Assembly (NCBI GenBank): GCA_030655145.1
Contig: JAURWD010000117.1
Location: 1 to 34,016 of the forward strand
DNA from: Ferruginibacter sp.
Lineage (GTDB): Bacteria > Bacteroidota > Bacteroidia > Chitinophagales > Chitinophagaceae
Length of the DNA stretch: 34,016 bases
Direction of reading: 5' to 3'
The notes under the pieces are model-generated. The model was given only the letters and a program-made list of their open reading frames with translations, was not told the DNA's origin and did no database searches. The position numbers were made by a program, and so were the translations under genes. Below are positions 25,149-33,794 of the stretch, piece by piece. Position 1 is the first letter of the stretch; each line of letters begins with the position of its first letter.

Positions 25149-26600
25149 ATGCTGCCAGAACTTTCGCCAGAGGATAATGACGCAATTACAACCTCTTCAA
25201 AAGACCTCCAACCCACTCTCGCTATCATCCGAAATCCTGCACTCGACATACTTCGCGGCATGGCTGTATTGGGAGCGCTGTTTATCAGCATCTGGATTTT
25301 TGGAGGGTTCAGTACGATCCAGCAAAACGAACTGCTGCTGCAATCGAAAGGAGGCAACTATCGTCTTTGGGGAGCAATGGAATTGTTACTGGATGGAAAA
25401 ATGCGTGCCCTCATCTGCATCGTCTTTGGCGCAGGAATGGTCATCTTTCTTTCCCAAAAAACGGAACAGGTGACGACCGCGTTACCAGATCTTTTTATAC
25501 GCCGACAATTGTGGCTCCTGGGCTTTGGCCTTCTCAACGCACTCGTTTTTCTTTGGACCGGTGACATTCTCTTTCAATTAGCGGTGGTGGGCATTTTGCT
25601 TTTCCCCTTTGTGCGGATGAACCCCCGGGCTTTATGGATCTCAGCAACCGTGGTTACGCTGATCTACTGCGGAAAAATATACTGGAACTATGCCGATGAT
25701 CGGACAGCCTATGCGAAACATACTGCCGTGCTGGCTTTTGAAAAAAAAATATCTAAGGACTCACTGCTGGCGGCCGAGAAAAAAATTCCATTGAAGGAAC
25801 AAAAGAAAGATTCTCTATCTGCTCAACAGAAAGAGGACAAAGCCGCCTGGGAAGGAATTGTGCAACAGCACAAGCATGATTTGAAAGCAAAAGACAATGG
25901 AGTGAAAGAGGTGAGAAATGCTGAGTTTGGAAAGATATGGGATCATTTCCTGCAGGCCACCCAGGGCAGAGAGGCCCGCTGGACCTATCAAACCGGGGTA
26001 TGGGATGTTGGAGGAATGATGTTACTGGGAATGGCACTTTTTAAAAAACGCTTTTTTGAAACGAATTTCCCGAAATCACGGTACTTGTTGCTGGGCATTG
26101 CCTGTATTGCTGTTGGTATTTTGCTTGGTTGGTATCGCTTGCAGTTTCAACAATATGCACTTCGCGATTACACAAAATATGTCATTGGGCACTGGACTCC
26201 TTTCAATTTATTATTTCCGCTGGAACGTGCTTTTTTAACTGTTGGTTATGCTGCCGGAATTTTATTCCTGTTTCGATCAGGTTTGCTCCGTTTTGTATGG
26301 ACTGCATTTGAAAAAGTTGGCAAACTTGCATTAACAAACTATCTCTTTCAAAGCATTTTCTGTCTCGTCTTTTTTACCGGTTTCGGCATGGGTTATTTCG
26401 GCAGGTTGCAGCAATACCAGCTATACCTGTTTGCGCTGGAGATCTGCATTATTCAAATTGTTTTTAGTGTGTTCTGGCTCCGATATTTTACTTATGGTCC
26501 GGCCGAATGGCTGCTTCGTTGCCTTATGCACTGGAAATGGCTACCTATCAAAACGCACAATAAAAAATCACCCGCCAGCGCCCTGCCGATTCACTTATAA
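25149..26600 (+). CDS. DUF418 family polytopic membrane protein (YeiB-like), copy 1
   Basis: A 483-residue protein with about eight hydrophobic segments. The first membrane segment carries the family opening PALDILRGMAVLGALFISIW (about 30-49). The C-terminal DUF418 domain includes VGKLALTNYLFQSIFCLVFF, FSVFWLRYFTYGPAEWLLRC, and the Tyr-Gly-Pro-x-Glu-Trp end motif. A charged, Lys/Glu/Gln-rich hydrophilic stretch lies around residues 195-260. The function of DUF418 proteins is not established; inner-membrane transport or lipid/acyl-related roles have been suggested from fold. It is followed 23 nt later by a homologous gene, so the pair probably arose by duplication and is co-transcribed. The ATG at 25149 gives a polar N-terminus of about 28 residues before the first helix. 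Confidence 0.87.
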   Translation: MLPELSPEDNDAITTSSKDLQPTLAIIRNPALDILRGMAVLGALFISIWIFGGFSTIQQNELLLQSKGGNYRLWGAMELLLDGKMRALICIVFGAGMVIFLSQKTEQVTTALPDLFIRRQLWLLGFGLLNALVFLWTGDILFQLAVVGILLFPFVRMNPRALWISATVVTLIYCGKIYWNYADDRTAYAKHTAVLAFEKKISKDSLLAAEKKIPLKEQKKDSLSAQQKEDKAAWEGIVQQHKHDLKAKDNGVKEVRNAEFGKIWDHFLQATQGREARWTYQTGVWDVGGMMLLGMALFKKRFFETNFPKSRYLLLGIACIAVGILLGWYRLQFQQYALRDYTKYVIGHWTPFNLLFPLERAFLTVGYAAGILFLFRSGLLRFVWTAFEKVGKLALTNYLFQSIFCLVFFTGFGMGYFGRLQQYQLYLFALEICIIQIVFSVFWLRYFTYGPAEWLLRCLMHWKWLPIKTHNKKSPASALPIHL

Positions 26601-26623
26601 TATTCAACCTTAACTACTCATTT

Positions 26624-28042
26624 ATGGAATTCGTTGCATCTCATCCAGCTGATAATGAATCGATCATACCAATTGAAAACACCGAGGTGGTGAGCTCCTC
26701 AGCTAAAATTTCTAATGGCCATTCACCTCACCCGGTAGAAACCGCCGACCGGATCCATACCGTGGATATGGTTCGCGGTGTTGCGTTACTAGGGATCCTT
26801 CTCATGAACATCCCCGTGTTCGGCATCGATTGGAGTGTTGCAAACTCGGTGTTGCGTGGGCCTTCAACCACCACAGATTTTCGCACCATGGCTGTAATTT
26901 TTACTTTTTTCGACGGCACCATGCGCGGGCTTTTTTCTATGCTGTTCGGTGCCGGAATGGTGTTGTTTACGTTGAATAAAAAACAGGTACCCGGAGGCGT
27001 TAGCGTAGCAGAATATTATTACCGCCGCTTGCTTTGGTTGGTTGCTTTCGGGATGTTCAATGCTTACATTTTACTGTGGGAAGGTGATATCTTGTTCTAC
27101 TACGGTCTTTTTGGAATGCTATTATACCCGTTCCGCAAATTGGCTGCTTCCTGGCTCATCATTATCGGCATCCTATGTATCACCATCGGTATGTTTAAAA
27201 ACGTTTGGTGGTTTCAGCAAACCCGCGAAACACGTGCAAATTATCTTTCCGCGGTTGCCGCGGAAAAAGAAAAGAAAAAATTAACGACAAAACAAGAAGA
27301 AGCTAAAACAGCCTGGGACAATATCATTAAGAGCCAGGCGCCGGATACCGTAAAGATCAATAAGAATATACAAACCATGCGTTCAGACTACGGCTCCATT
27401 TTCAAACATTTTATACCAAGGAATTCCGGAAACGAAACATGGGGTACCTACCACGGCATTTGGGATATGTTGAGTATGATGTTCATCGGTATGGGCCTTT
27501 TTATCATGGGCTTCTTTTCGAATAAATTATCTACTTCTACTTATGGTATGTGCCTGCTGGTGGGCTATGGCCTTGGAATACCGATCGGCTACATATTCTT
27601 CAAGGGAGCGGTAATTGATTCCCAGGACATAGCCCGTTATGTTGATGCGTACAGTATACCACACTGGGTGTTGTATGATGGAAGGAGATTGTTACTCTGC
27701 CTCGGTCACGCCAGCCTGATCATGTTAATTTATCGGAGCAAGGTTGTACCCTGGCTCATGAAAGCATTGGCTAATGTTGGACAAATGGCATTTACGAATT
27801 ACCTGATGCAAAGTATCATTTGTACCCTCTTTTTCTTTGGCTATGGATTTGGAAATTATAACAAGCTAAGCGTTCACCAGTTGTATTATGTTGTTGGAAC
27901 GGTCTGGATATTCCAGCTTATTTTTTCTTCCATCTGGTTAAAATATTTTCGTTTCGGTCCCTTCGAATGGGCCTGGCGCTCGCTAACCTACTGGATAAAA
28001 CAACCCTTTGTAAAAAGAGAAAACAAAATTTCCGAAAGCTGA
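26624..28042 (+). CDS. DUF418 family polytopic membrane protein (YeiB-like), copy 2
   Basis: A 472-residue paralogue of the preceding gene. After a polar N-terminus of about 45 residues comes RIHTVDMVRGVALLGILLMN, the family signature. MRGLFSMLFGAGMVLF matches the KMRALICIVFGAGMVIF segment of copy 1. The C-terminal domain has VGQMAFTNYLMQSIICTLFF and WLKYFRFGPFEWAWRSLTYW. A charged loop (about 205-250, AAEKEKKKLTTKQEEAKTAW) mirrors that of copy 1. The 23-bp spacing suggests one operon. Both copies retain the conserved ends, so neither looks like a pseudogene; a heteromeric complex is possible but unproven. Confidence 0.87.
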   Translation: MEFVASHPADNESIIPIENTEVVSSSAKISNGHSPHPVETADRIHTVDMVRGVALLGILLMNIPVFGIDWSVANSVLRGPSTTTDFRTMAVIFTFFDGTMRGLFSMLFGAGMVLFTLNKKQVPGGVSVAEYYYRRLLWLVAFGMFNAYILLWEGDILFYYGLFGMLLYPFRKLAASWLIIIGILCITIGMFKNVWWFQQTRETRANYLSAVAAEKEKKKLTTKQEEAKTAWDNIIKSQAPDTVKINKNIQTMRSDYGSIFKHFIPRNSGNETWGTYHGIWDMLSMMFIGMGLFIMGFFSNKLSTSTYGMCLLVGYGLGIPIGYIFFKGAVIDSQDIARYVDAYSIPHWVLYDGRRLLLCLGHASLIMLIYRSKVVPWLMKALANVGQMAFTNYLMQSIICTLFFFGYGFGNYNKLSVHQLYYVVGTVWIFQLIFSSIWLKYFRFGPFEWAWRSLTYWIKQPFVKRENKISES

Positions 28043-28100
28043 AAAAGTTATCTTTATAGGCGAACACCATTCTCCTTGTTTCACGCTATAAAGTTTACAA

Positions 28101-29222
28101 ATGCCCAACATTTCACGTCGCCGATTAATTAAAACCCTTGCGGCTGGTTCTACCAGTTTAATGTTTTCTCCAAATTCTTTATTGGCTGCAACGCGGCCAA
28201 AGAAAACCAAACTTGGTATTGCGCTCGTTGGGCTCGGATATTATAGCACCGATCTTCTTGGCCCCGCTTTACAACAAACAAAACATTGTTACCTGGCTGG
28301 TATTGTAACGGGTACGCCGGGAAAAGCCGTAGCCTGGAAACAGAAATATAACATCCCCGAAAAAAATATTTACAATTACGAAAACTTTGACCAGGTTGCT
28401 AATAACCCCGACATCGATGTCATCTACGTAGTATTGCCGCCCTCCATGCACCGCGAATACACCATCCGTGCAGCAAATGCGGGGAAACATGTTTTTTGCG
28501 AGAAGCCAATGGCGATGACGCCGGATGAATGCCTGGCGATGATCGATGCCTGTAAAAAAAATAAACGTTCACTGGCGATCGGTTACCGGCTCCATCACGA
28601 ACCGCACACGATCGAATATCGCAGGATTGTAAACAAAAAATTGCTGGGTAAGGTAACCAAGTTGAATTGTGCCGCGGGCTACCGCGATAACCGCACCAAT
28701 CACTGGAAGCAAACAAAAGCCCTGGGTGGTGGTGTGTTATACGACATGGGTGTATATGCGATACAAGGTGCACGGCTCGGAACCGGCATGGAACCGCTTG
28801 AAATTGTTTCGGCAACGACCTCCACTACGAGGCCGGAAATTTATAAGGATGGGTTAGATGAAACCACGATTGCCAGGCTCCGTTTCCCGGGTGATGTAAT
28901 GGCAGACATAAAGACCAGCTTCGGTGAAAATGTAAACTTTCTCGATATTGATTGTGAAAAAGGAAGCATTAATATGGCGCCGTATTCGGGCTACAGTGGC
29001 CTCAAAGGAAAAAGCCCATTAGGTGAGATCCGGTTTCCATATGAGCTCCCGTGGCAACAAGCAAAACAAATGGACGACGACTGTATGTCCATCATGCAGA
29101 ACAAAGCAATGCTTGTCCCTGGTGAAGAAGGACTCAGGGATATTCGCATTGTTGAAGCGATCTATAAATCCGCCAACAGCGGCAAATCTGTAAAGCTTAA
29201 CACAGTTTCGGATACCCATTAA
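28101..29222 (+). CDS. Gfo/Idh/MocA family oxidoreductase with Tat signal
   Basis: A 373-residue NAD(P)-dependent oxidoreductase. The N-terminus MPNISRRRLIKTLAAGS is a twin-arginine signal, so the enzyme is exported folded with cofactor, as for periplasmic glucose-fructose oxidoreductase. The Rossmann motif is IALVGLGYYS (40-49). The Gfo/Idh/MocA signature AGKHVFCEKPMAMTPDE lies at about 127-143 with Lys135. GGGVLYDMGVYAIQGARL later in the protein holds the conserved Asp and Tyr region of the substrate domain. Length is normal for the family. It starts 58 bp after the DUF418 pair. The substrate is probably a sugar or polyol, but the sequence does not say which. A TATCTTTA element at 28049-28056 resembles a -7 box, but its -33 partner is poor. 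Confidence 0.9.
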   Translation: MPNISRRRLIKTLAAGSTSLMFSPNSLLAATRPKKTKLGIALVGLGYYSTDLLGPALQQTKHCYLAGIVTGTPGKAVAWKQKYNIPEKNIYNYENFDQVANNPDIDVIYVVLPPSMHREYTIRAANAGKHVFCEKPMAMTPDECLAMIDACKKNKRSLAIGYRLHHEPHTIEYRRIVNKKLLGKVTKLNCAAGYRDNRTNHWKQTKALGGGVLYDMGVYAIQGARLGTGMEPLEIVSATTSTTRPEIYKDGLDETTIARLRFPGDVMADIKTSFGENVNFLDIDCEKGSINMAPYSGYSGLKGKSPLGEIRFPYELPWQQAKQMDDDCMSIMQNKAMLVPGEEGLRDIRIVEAIYKSANSGKSVKLNTVSDTH

Positions 29223-29288
29223 CGTTACTAATTTTTGCCTGCGGGAATATTTCCTTGCATCAACTATTTTTTATTATCTTGTAATTCC

Positions 29289-29345
29289 TCGCCGCAAAGG
29301 CGGATGACTGGGAAGCCCCAGCAAAATTACCAGGCTTTAAAAGCC
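29289..29345 (+). ncRNA. Possible structured leader before the molybdenum hydroxylase operon
   Basis: Three small hairpins follow each other in the 210-bp gap before the 2Fe-2S subunit gene: CGCC-GCAAA-GGCG (29290-29302), CTGGG-AAGC-CCCAG (29308-29321) and GGCTTT-A-AAAGCC (29333-29345). None is followed by a T-tract, so they do not look like the terminator of the upstream oxidoreductase gene. I do not recognise a known riboswitch; the order does not fit the Moco or cobalamin consensus I know. This may be a leader RNA or chance pairing. Confidence 0.25.
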
Positions 29346-29432
29346 GCTTCATTAACTGCCTCTCTCTGACACTATTTGATTGCTCGCTTTGTTTAAAAGC
29401 ATTTACGTTCCTGTACTTTAAATACATTGGTT

Positions 29433-29906
29433 ATGGTTTATAAACTAAAGGTTAATAAAAAAGATTATAGTGTAGATGCCACGCCGGATATGCCCCTGCT
29501 TTGGGTATTGCGTGATCTGCTGGGTCTCACCGGTACCAAGTTTGGTTGCGGGATGGCTCAATGTGGCGCTTGTACCGTACATCTTGAAGGTGAGGCGGTT
29601 CGCTCCTGCGTCACGCTCATCGCCCGCGCCGCGGGGAAAGAGGTGACTACGATCGAGGGGCTTTCCCCTGATTCAAAACATCCGCTCCAGGTTGCCTGGC
29701 TCGAAGAAGATACGCCGCAATGTGGCTATTGCCAATCTGGCCAGATCATGGCAGCAGCAGTTTTACTGCGTGAAAATGCTGACCCAACCGATGAGGATAT
29801 CGACCACGCAATGAGTGGAAATATCTGCCGCTGCGGAACCTATCCCCGTATTCGTAAAGCAATTCACCTGGCTGCCAAGCTGCAAAAACAAGGAGGTACC
29901 AAATGA
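29433..29906 (+). CDS. Molybdenum hydroxylase 2Fe-2S subunit (isoquinoline 1-oxidoreductase alpha-like)
   Basis: A 157-residue iron-sulfur subunit of the xanthine dehydrogenase/aldehyde oxidase family. A plant-ferredoxin-type cluster is bound by Cys39, Cys44, Cys47 and Cys59 ([15 protein letters not shown], then RSC). A second 2Fe-2S cluster is bound by Cys97, Cys100, Cys132 and Cys134 ([10 protein letters not shown], then [11 protein letters not shown]). It passes electrons from the molybdenum centre of the next gene's product. I chose ATG 29433; an in-frame TTG at 29427 is less likely. It has no export signal of its own, so it probably leaves the cytoplasm bound to the Tat-exported large subunit. 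The 3' end overlaps the large-subunit start by 4 nt (ATGA), implying coupled translation. No FAD-subunit gene is present. Confidence 0.94.
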   Translation: MVYKLKVNKKDYSVDATPDMPLLWVLRDLLGLTGTKFGCGMAQCGACTVHLEGEAVRSCVTLIARAAGKEVTTIEGLSPDSKHPLQVAWLEEDTPQCGYCQSGQIMAAAVLLRENADPTDEDIDHAMSGNICRCGTYPRIRKAIHLAAKLQKQGGTK

Positions 29907-32059
29907 CCAATCTACCAAAATCAAATCGACGCCAGTTTTTGAAAGCAGGGGCACTCCTGGGAACCGGGCTGGTAATATCTTTCGTGGTTCCCGCGAGAAT
30001 TACAAAGTTTGGCGAATCTGCTGAACCAGATCCCGTGGCATCATTCGCTCCTAACGCGTATCTCAGCATTGGTTCCGATGGGGGCATCAATGTTTTGCTG
30101 TCGCATGTCGAAATGGGACAGGGCATCTGGACTACCCTCACGATGTTGATCGCAGATGAACTGGATGCCGATTGGAAGAATATCCACGTGCACCACGCCC
30201 CGCCGGGACAGCCCTATATGCATACTTTATACGGTCTCCAGATTACCGGGGGGTCAAGTTCCACCTGGTCGGAATTTGACCGGTATCGCCAGGCAGGTGC
30301 TACTGCACGAATGTTATTAATAGCAGCCGGTGCTAAAAAATTCGGCGTGGATCCAGCTACTTGTAAAACTGAAAACGGCATGGTGATCTCCGGTGAACAG
30401 AAGGCTTCTTATGGCGACCTGGCCACGCTGGCTGCCAGTTTACCGGCTCCGGCAAAAGTAGAACTCCGGCCTGCCAGCGACTGGAAATATATTGGCAAAG
30501 GCCTGAAAAGATTAGACGCGCCGGCTAAAGTAAACGGAACGGCAAAATTTGGGATGGACATGCAGTTTCCCGGCATGTTGACGGCTGTCGTTGCCCACTC
30601 ACCGGTAATGGGGGGCACGGTTAAAAGTTTTGACGCCACTGCCGCAAAAGCAGTTCCGGGAGTGAAAGCCGTAGTCCAAATTCCAACGGGTGTTGCAGTG
30701 TTAGCTGATCATTTCTGGGCTGCAAAAAAAGGAAAAGCCGCCTTGAAAATTACCTGGGATGCAGGTGCCAATGCCTCGTTTAACAGCGTGACTCAAATGG
30801 AAAAATACCGGGCCCTGGCTGCAACAAAAGGGTTGCCTGCGTTAAATAAGGGAAATGTTGAATCAGCTCTTTCACAAGGTGGAAAAGTTATTGAAGCCTC
30901 CTACGATTTTCCTTACCTCGCTCATGCTCCAATGGAGCCGATGAATTGCACAGTCAAACTCGGTGCGGACAAATGCGAGATATGGACAGGTACGCAGTTG
31001 CCGGGGATTGATCAGGCAGTAGCAGCAAAGATCCTTGGTTTTAAGCCAGAGCAGGTTAGCATTGACACGGTTTTCCTGGGAGGTGGTTTTGGAAGAAGGG
31101 CGACACCTACCTCCGATTTTGTTGCAGAGGCTGTTCACATTGCAAAAGCAAGCGGCAAATTCATTAAAATGGTTTGGACCAGGGAAGATGATATGCAGGG
31201 TGGTTACTATAGGGCCGCATTTCACCATAAGCTGAAGATCGGAGTTGATAACAATGGTTATCCAACTGCGTGGAATCACAGTATCGTCGGACAATCAATT
31301 TTCGAAGGAACCTTCCTATCGATGCTGGTACAAAATGGAATCGACAGTAGCTCTGTTGAAGGGATTGCCGATTCGCCGTACATGACAGAAGTAAAAGACG
31401 CCTATGTTGGCTTACATACAACCAAACTTCCCATTTCTGTTTTATGGTATCGTTCCGTCGGACATACGCATACGGCTTTCGTAATGGAAACGATCATTGA
31501 CCAACTCGCCACCGAAGCAGGTAAAGATCCGCTGGAGTTCAGAAGAACTTTACTGAAATCTCATCCGCGCCACCTTGCTGCATTGAACCTTGCAGCGGAA
31601 AAAGCAGGTTGGGGAAAAGCCTTACCGGCCGGTCATTTTCACGGTATTGCCGTGCACGAATCTTTTTTAAGTTTTGTTGGACAAGTAGTTGAAGTATCTG
31701 TTACGAACGGGAGGGTGAACGTTCACAAAGTGACCTGCGCCATTGATTGCGGTTTAGCAGTAAATCCTGACGGGGTGAAGGCGCAGATGGAAAGTGGGAT
31801 CATTTTTGGAATTACCATGGCGCTCTATGGTGAGATCAACTTCAAAGACGGAAAAGTACAACAGACCAATTTTCACAATTACCCGATTCTCCGCATGAAT
31901 GAATCGCCGGAGATCGACGTTCACATTGTCGCCAGTACAGAAAAAATGGGAGGGGCCGGCGAGTGTGGCGTACCCCCAACCGCACCGGCAATTGCAAATG
32001 CAGTATTTGCTGCGACAGGTAAAAGAATACGGAAACCTCCGTTTGCTTCCATCACTTAA
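29903..32059 (+). CDS. Molybdopterin-binding catalytic subunit (isoquinoline 1-oxidoreductase beta-like), Tat-exported
   Basis: A 718-residue xanthine-dehydrogenase-family molybdenum subunit. The Tat signal [20 protein letters not shown] covers residues 7-26. [20 protein letters not shown] (68-87) and [20 protein letters not shown] are typical of the isoquinoline 1-oxidoreductase/IorB branch. [11 protein letters not shown] lies in the middle of the protein (about 392-402). The catalytic base Glu687 sits in [10 protein letters not shown] near the end. The family oxidises N-heterocycles or aldehydes by hydroxylation with water. Together with the small subunit and the cytochrome gene 4 nt downstream it makes a complete periplasmic dehydrogenase that would deliver electrons to haem instead of to FAD/NAD. 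The actual substrate is unknown. Length is normal for single-gene IorB-like subunits. Confidence 0.93.
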   Translation: MTNLPKSNRRQFLKAGALLGTGLVISFVVPARITKFGESAEPDPVASFAPNAYLSIGSDGGINVLLSHVEMGQGIWTTLTMLIADELDADWKNIHVHHAPPGQPYMHTLYGLQITGGSSSTWSEFDRYRQAGATARMLLIAAGAKKFGVDPATCKTENGMVISGEQKASYGDLATLAASLPAPAKVELRPASDWKYIGKGLKRLDAPAKVNGTAKFGMDMQFPGMLTAVVAHSPVMGGTVKSFDATAAKAVPGVKAVVQIPTGVAVLADHFWAAKKGKAALKITWDAGANASFNSVTQMEKYRALAATKGLPALNKGNVESALSQGGKVIEASYDFPYLAHAPMEPMNCTVKLGADKCEIWTGTQLPGIDQAVAAKILGFKPEQVSIDTVFLGGGFGRRATPTSDFVAEAVHIAKASGKFIKMVWTREDDMQGGYYRAAFHHKLKIGVDNNGYPTAWNHSIVGQSIFEGTFLSMLVQNGIDSSSVEGIADSPYMTEVKDAYVGLHTTKLPISVLWYRSVGHTHTAFVMETIIDQLATEAGKDPLEFRRTLLKSHPRHLAALNLAAEKAGWGKALPAGHFHGIAVHESFLSFVGQVVEVSVTNGRVNVHKVTCAIDCGLAVNPDGVKAQMESGIIFGITMALYGEINFKDGKVQQTNFHNYPILRMNESPEIDVHIVASTEKMGGAGECGVPPTAPAIANAVFAATGKRIRKPPFASIT

Positions 32060-32063
32060 ATCA

Positions 32064-32684
32064 ATGATGAAAATGATTAAACAACTTCGATCAAAAAAAG
32101 CCATTTACCTGGCGGGAATCATCCTGGTGACTTCCTCGTATACACTTATCAGTGAGGAACCTATCCCGCAAGGCAAAACTTATTCGGCCAGCGAAAAGGC
32201 AGCGTCACAAAAAGCATTTCTTGCAGTGTATGATGTTTTGATGAGCCCGCGCTGTATGAACTGTCATCCGAAAGGAGACGTTCCGCTGCAGGGCGACGAT
32301 AGTCATTTGCACACGCAGGGTGTGATCAGGGGTAGTGATGGCCACGGTGTATATGCAATGAAATGCACCAACTGTCATCAACCAAAAAATACGCCCGGTC
32401 TCAACATGCCCCCGGGTAACCCAAAATGGCATCTCCCACCCGCTGATATGAAAATGGTTTTCGAAGGAAAAACACCAAGAGAATTAGCAGCACAACTAAA
32501 AGATCCGGAACAGAATGGTCATAAAACTATGGCCGAGATTGTTGATCACATCTCCCATGATGAATTGGTTTTAGGCGGATGGAACCCTGGCGACGGAAGA
32601 AAAAAACCACCATTAACTCATCCACAATTCGAAAAAGAATTTCGGGATTGGGTGAAGAACGGAGCAGTTCTACCAGAAAAATAA
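32064..32684 (+). CDS. Di-haem c-type cytochrome subunit of the molybdenum hydroxylase
   Basis: A 206-residue cytochrome with an N-terminal signal/anchor (about residues 13-28) and two haem c motifs: CMNCH at 64-68 and CTNCH at 101-105. Conserved features after the second motif include LNMPPGNPKWHLPP. Proteins of this shape are found next to isoquinoline 1-oxidoreductase subunits in Bacteroidota and Proteobacteria and probably accept electrons from the 2Fe-2S subunit. I chose the ATG at 32064, 4 nt after the large-subunit stop, because the frame upstream of it is only the large-subunit gene read in another frame; ATGs at 32067 and 32073 are alternatives. The operon ends at a strong terminator 25 bp after the stop. 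Confidence 0.88.
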   Translation: MMKMIKQLRSKKAIYLAGIILVTSSYTLISEEPIPQGKTYSASEKAASQKAFLAVYDVLMSPRCMNCHPKGDVPLQGDDSHLHTQGVIRGSDGHGVYAMKCTNCHQPKNTPGLNMPPGNPKWHLPPADMKMVFEGKTPRELAAQLKDPEQNGHKTMAEIVDHISHDELVLGGWNPGDGRKKPPLTHPQFEKEFRDWVKNGAVLPEK

Positions 32685-32708
32685 CCTTGCACCAAACTTT
32701 ATAAAATC

Positions 32709-32747
32709 AAAAATCCGGTTCTGCCAATGCGGAACCGGATTTTTTTT
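32709..32747. terminator. Bidirectional intrinsic terminator
   Basis: AAAAATCCGGTTC (32709-32721) pairs perfectly with GAACCGGATTTTT (32732-32744) around a 10-nt loop, with a T run continuing to 32747 on the plus strand and a run of A on the other flank. It lies between the convergent cytochrome gene (+) and SRPBCC gene (-), so it can end transcripts from both sides; it is stronger on the plus strand. Confidence 0.9.
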
Positions 32748-32790
32748 GCTTGCATCTGCCGGATAAAAATTCCAGGACATCACAGGTAGT

Positions 32791-33312
32791 TTACACGTTA
32801 CTATTAGCCGTTTTGAGTTGGCTCTCAAGCAACGCATCCAGGTTCTCCAGTGCCGCTGTTAAACCTTGCTGCATACCCATCTCCAGTATCTTCTCAAGAT
32901 CTGACAATTCATCGTAAGACACTTCGATGTTTACGATCGTTGAGTCTGCAGTTTCACTGAATTCATTTGCCCAGTTGGATTGCGGAAGCGACTCGGTAAT
33001 ATTACCCGCTTCATCACAAAAAGCATCACGGCCTGAAAAATCTTTTAAGGGTGTGATAGACGTAAAGTCATTCTTGCACCAATGCTTCTCTCCTTCAGGC
33101 CCAACCATTGCATACACCCAGGTTCCACCTACGCGGAAGTCCATGGACTTTGTTTCCGTTTTCCAGGGCTTCGGAGCCCACCATTGATCGAGCAGATTGC
33201 TTTCGGTCCAGGCGGCCCAAACATTTTTAACCGGCGCCGCAAACTCCCGTATAACCCGTAATTTTTTTGCTTCCTTATCCACAGTAAAATTGATCAAAAG
33301 ATTAGCTTTCAT
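32791..33312 (-). CDS. SRPBCC/AHSA1-domain protein (Aha1 C-terminal-like)
   Basis: A 173-residue START/SRPBCC-fold protein. The domain opens with IREFAAPVKNVWAAWTESNLLDQWWAPKPWKTE (split over residues 21-53), followed by FRVGGTWVYAMVGPEGEKHW, both typical of the activator-of-Hsp90-ATPase-like (AHSA1) family. These proteins have a hydrophobic ligand cavity; ligand and reaction are unknown here. Its start overlaps the end of the ArsR gene by 11 nt, so the two are co-translated, a very common ArsR-AHSA1 arrangement. It probably takes its expression from the ArsR-controlled promoter at 33649-33680. Confidence 0.9.
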   Translation of the reverse strand: MKANLLINFTVDKEAKKLRVIREFAAPVKNVWAAWTESNLLDQWWAPKPWKTETKSMDFRVGGTWVYAMVGPEGEKHWCKNDFTSITPLKDFSGRDAFCDEAGNITESLPQSNWANEFSETADSTIVNIEVSYDELSDLEKILEMGMQQGLTAALENLDALLESQLKTANSNV

Positions 33313-33628
33313 TTTTTCTATTTTTTATGTTAAGTAATACTTTGTCCAGTTGATCAAACCGATCTTCCCAATGATCTTTCAATTGGCTGATCCATTTGTC
33401 GAGGTCTTTCAATTTGGTCGGATTGAAAGAATAATAAATTTCCCGCCCGACTTTTTCCTGCTTCAATACCTGGCATTCCATCAACACCTTCATGTGTTTC
33501 GAAACAGCCTGGCGCGTAGAATCAAAATGTTCCGCAACGGCGTTGGGCGTCATCGCCTGGCTTGCAATCAACAACAAAATAGCCCGCCGCGTTGGATCTG
33601 CAATTGCCTGGAAAATATCTCTTGTCAT
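33302..33628 (-). CDS. ArsR-family winged-helix repressor
   Basis: A 108-residue winged-helix regulator: MTRDIFQAIADPTRRAIL at the start, recognition-helix region FDSTRQAVSKHMKVL (about 35-49) and beta wing EKVGREIYYSFNP (58-70). No metal-binding Cys pair (CxC) is seen in the usual helix, so it is unlikely to be a classical arsenic or metal sensor and is closer to the SdpR-like branch paired with SRPBCC proteins. I chose the ATG at 33628; an ATG at 33637 is in frame but would leave only about 6 nt after the predicted transcription start. The promoter and inverted repeats just upstream suggest it represses its own operon. Confidence 0.9.
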   Translation of the reverse strand: MTRDIFQAIADPTRRAILLLIASQAMTPNAVAEHFDSTRQAVSKHMKVLMECQVLKQEKVGREIYYSFNPTKLKDLDKWISQLKDHWEDRFDQLDKVLLNIKNRKNES

Positions 33629-33632
33629 ATCA

Positions 33633-33678
33633 TGCAACTATTTGATTGCAAATGTATGCGCAATTAATTGGTTGCGCA
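33633..33678. promoter_or_regulatory. Dual inverted-repeat operator for the ArsR gene
   Basis: Two inverted repeats have the same 8-bp spacing. TGCGCAA (33657-33663) with TTGCGCA (33672-33678) sits exactly between the promoter -7 and -33 elements, and TGCAA (33633-33637) with TTGCA (33646-33650) sits over the start region. Their centres are 26 bp apart. The layout fits repression by the adjacent ArsR protein; the binding itself is inference. Confidence 0.65.
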
Positions 33679-33680
33679 AA
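33649..33680 (-). promoter_or_regulatory. Bacteroidota-type promoter of the ArsR-SRPBCC operon
   Basis: On the minus strand a TTTG -33 element (33680-33677) is followed by a 20-nt spacer and the perfect -7 element TACATTTG (33656-33649), matching the TTTG / TAnnTTTG consensus of the Bacteroidota primary sigma factor. Transcription would start near 33643, about 15 nt before the ArsR ATG at 33628. Confidence 0.75.
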
Positions 33681-33794
33681 TTTTGCTTTATGTTTTTTTA
33701 TTTTTTAACAATGCAGACAATTAGCGCAAGAAGCTGAAAATGGATCGAGAGCTTCCTAAAATGAGCGGAGGAGATTTGAGATTGTTCCGGAGAA

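Noticed and set aside
28029..28056. Promoter before the Gfo/Idh/MocA gene (TTTC and TATCTTTA)
   Set aside because: The -7 element is close to consensus, but the only -33 candidate is mismatched and just 16 nt away.
29280..29345. Cobalamin, Moco or cyclic-di-GMP riboswitch
   Set aside because: Fragments such as GGGAAG and GCAAAGG recall known riboswitch cores, but the order of stems and conserved boxes does not fit any of them.
31899..32063. N-terminal extension of the di-haem cytochrome frame
   Set aside because: It lies wholly inside the Moco-subunit gene in another frame and precedes a normal signal/anchor that begins at 32064.
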